A DNA stretch of 44,126 nucleotides from an uncultured Bacteroidales bacterium (GTDB lineage: Bacteria > Bacteroidota > Bacteroidia > Bacteroidales > Bacteroidaceae): NCBI GenBank assembly GCA_902774005.1, contig CACYGK010000007.1, forward strand, positions 1-44,126, in the 5' to 3' direction. Position numbers and translations under genes: made by a program. The stretch's first letter is position 1; every line of letters begins with the position of its first letter. The notes under the pieces are model-generated. The model worked only from the letters and a program-made list of their open reading frames with translations. It had not been told where the DNA came from and searched no databases. Positions 43,567 to 44,126 of this stretch are shown piece by piece.

Positions 43567-44038
43567 TCGTAAAATTTAGGTTTCCAACAATTTCTTTATC
43601 AACTAATACAATCGTGCCGTCTTTTATCCTTGAAGCGATGAAACGGCTTGTGTCTATCAATAGCTTTACATATGGAGCTAGATCCTTACTTTCTTCCCAT
43701 CTGGCAGCATCTTTTACACCGCCATTCCCAAAGATTAGAATTTTGTCTGACAGTCGGAGGCAATAAAGGCGAACCTTGTTGCCTACATCAATAGGAATTA
43801 CTCCTACGCCATCACCAAATTTTCCTTCGGGTCTGAAGTAACGTTCAAGTGCCCCGCGCTCGGCAATCTTATCCATCCAAGAGATGATAACATCCACTTC
43901 TTCGTCATATTCACAGCCGATAGGAAACTTTTCAAAGAAAGCTTCCACTTCAGTTAGTTCTTCTCCTACGAGGTGGATGCTGTAGAAGTTTACGTTGTCA
44001 TATTCTTCAACTAATTCTATCGAATATTCCTGCTTCAT
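43550..44038 (-). CDS. Putative toxin of a HigBA/RelE-type toxin-antitoxin pair
   Basis: Probably the toxin partner of the downstream HTH protein. The 162 residues show an acidic N-terminal part (EEYDNVNFYSIHLVGEELTEVEAFFEKF) and a C-terminal half with the strand-loop pattern of HigB/Gp49-like RNases: KVRLYCLRLSDKILIFGNGGVKDA, then a helix with RFIASRIKDG. It is about 50 residues longer than usual Gp49-like toxins. I base the call on gene order, size of the partner and this weak pattern, so other TA families are possible. It ends FTRYEEE, overlapping the first copy of the antitoxin start. Confidence 0.6.
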   Translation of the reverse strand: MKQEYSIELVEEYDNVNFYSIHLVGEELTEVEAFFEKFPIGCEYDEEVDVIISWMDKIAERGALERYFRPEGKFGDGVGVIPIDVGNKVRLYCLRLSDKILIFGNGGVKDAARWEESKDLAPYVKLLIDTSRFIASRIKDGTIVLVDKEIVGNLNFTRYEEE

Positions 44039-44041
44039 ACT

Positions 44042-44055
44042 TAACTTTTAAGTTA
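44042..44055. promoter_or_regulatory. Candidate operator of the toxin-antitoxin operon
   Basis: A perfect palindrome TAACTT-tt-AAGTTA lies between the promoter and the toxin ATG. A similar ttaactt-aaaa-ttaa sequence lies at about 44100-44113. Two such sites around the promoter fit autorepression by the HTH antitoxin. Confidence 0.45.
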
Positions 44056-44063
44056 TTTCGATG

Positions 44064-44094
44064 CAAAAGTACATCTTTGAACTGAAAGTGCCAA
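44064..44094 (-). promoter_or_regulatory. Promoter of the toxin-antitoxin operon
   Basis: Read leftward: TTG (44094-44092), a 20-base spacer and TACTTTTG (44071-44064), about 25 bases before the toxin ATG. Confidence 0.65.
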
Positions 44095-44126
44095 GGAAAT
44101 TAACTTAAAAATTAATTTTTTCTGTT

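Overview
The window looks like chromosomal DNA of a gut or rumen Bacteroidales, most likely a Prevotella/Segatella relative. The support is: promoters of the Bacteroidetes type (TTTG, about 19-21 bases, TAnnTTTG) in front of many genes; secreted multidomain glycan enzymes, two of which end in a type IX secretion-like C-terminal domain; an M61 peptidase, CotH-family surface proteins, a Bacteroidetes-type SDR 'gluconate 5-dehydrogenase'; and a TA pair. The assignment rests on gene style, not on any database search.

Layout. 1-5.1 kb (+): the end of metF, metH, and a secreted two-domain carbohydrate esterase, ending at a shared terminator. 5.1-13 kb (-): one tightly packed run transcribed leftwards, birA-queA-Nudix-tandem CE12 rhamnogalacturonan acetylesterase-hypD-hypE-rhaM, with several ATGA overlaps. 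13.0-13.35 kb: an unusual noncoding element between the divergent birA and ribD promoters. 13.4-16.7 kb: ribD, rnhB, xerD and a DUF3108 protein. 16.7-21.7 kb (+): an operon of a KduD/IdnO-like dehydrogenase, a cytoplasmic pullulanase-like GH13, a pectin methylesterase (CE8) and a DUF4861 protein. 21.9-29.8 kb (+): a very large secreted modular protein with highly-expressed-gene codon use, then a GH5-GH43 fusion. 29.9-33.3 kb: tRNA-Leu(CAA), M61 peptidase, a K+ channel and a small outer-membrane barrel. 33.5-40.7 kb: two convergent CotH-family proteins. 40.8-42.2 kb: gdhA. 42.3-44.1 kb: a repeat-rich noncoding stretch and a HigBA-like toxin-antitoxin pair.

How it fits together. Several units point to pectin, especially rhamnogalacturonan I: CE12 esterases, rhamnose mutarotase, CE8, a KduD-like dehydrogenase and DUF4861. 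Inside the RG-I unit sits a glycyl-radical enzyme whose active-site residues match trans-4-hydroxy-L-proline dehydratase, with its activase. Hydroxyproline is abundant in plant extensins and arabinogalactan proteins that are bound to pectin, so this unit may salvage both the glycan and the protein part of the same plant wall material.

The least explained signal is a set of short repeats. Two intergenic loci each carry a perfect 30-bp inverted repeat built of 8- or 9-bp tandem units, 22-bp-period repeats, an AT-rich loop, and a shared 54-bp block (41/54 identical, hand aligned). Related simple repeats (7, 9, 12 and 16 bp units, plus a 17-bp perfect palindrome) lie in frame at gene ends, in interdomain linkers of MetH and in a signal peptide. 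I read these as one family or class of dispersed elements that settle at gene and domain boundaries; this is inference.
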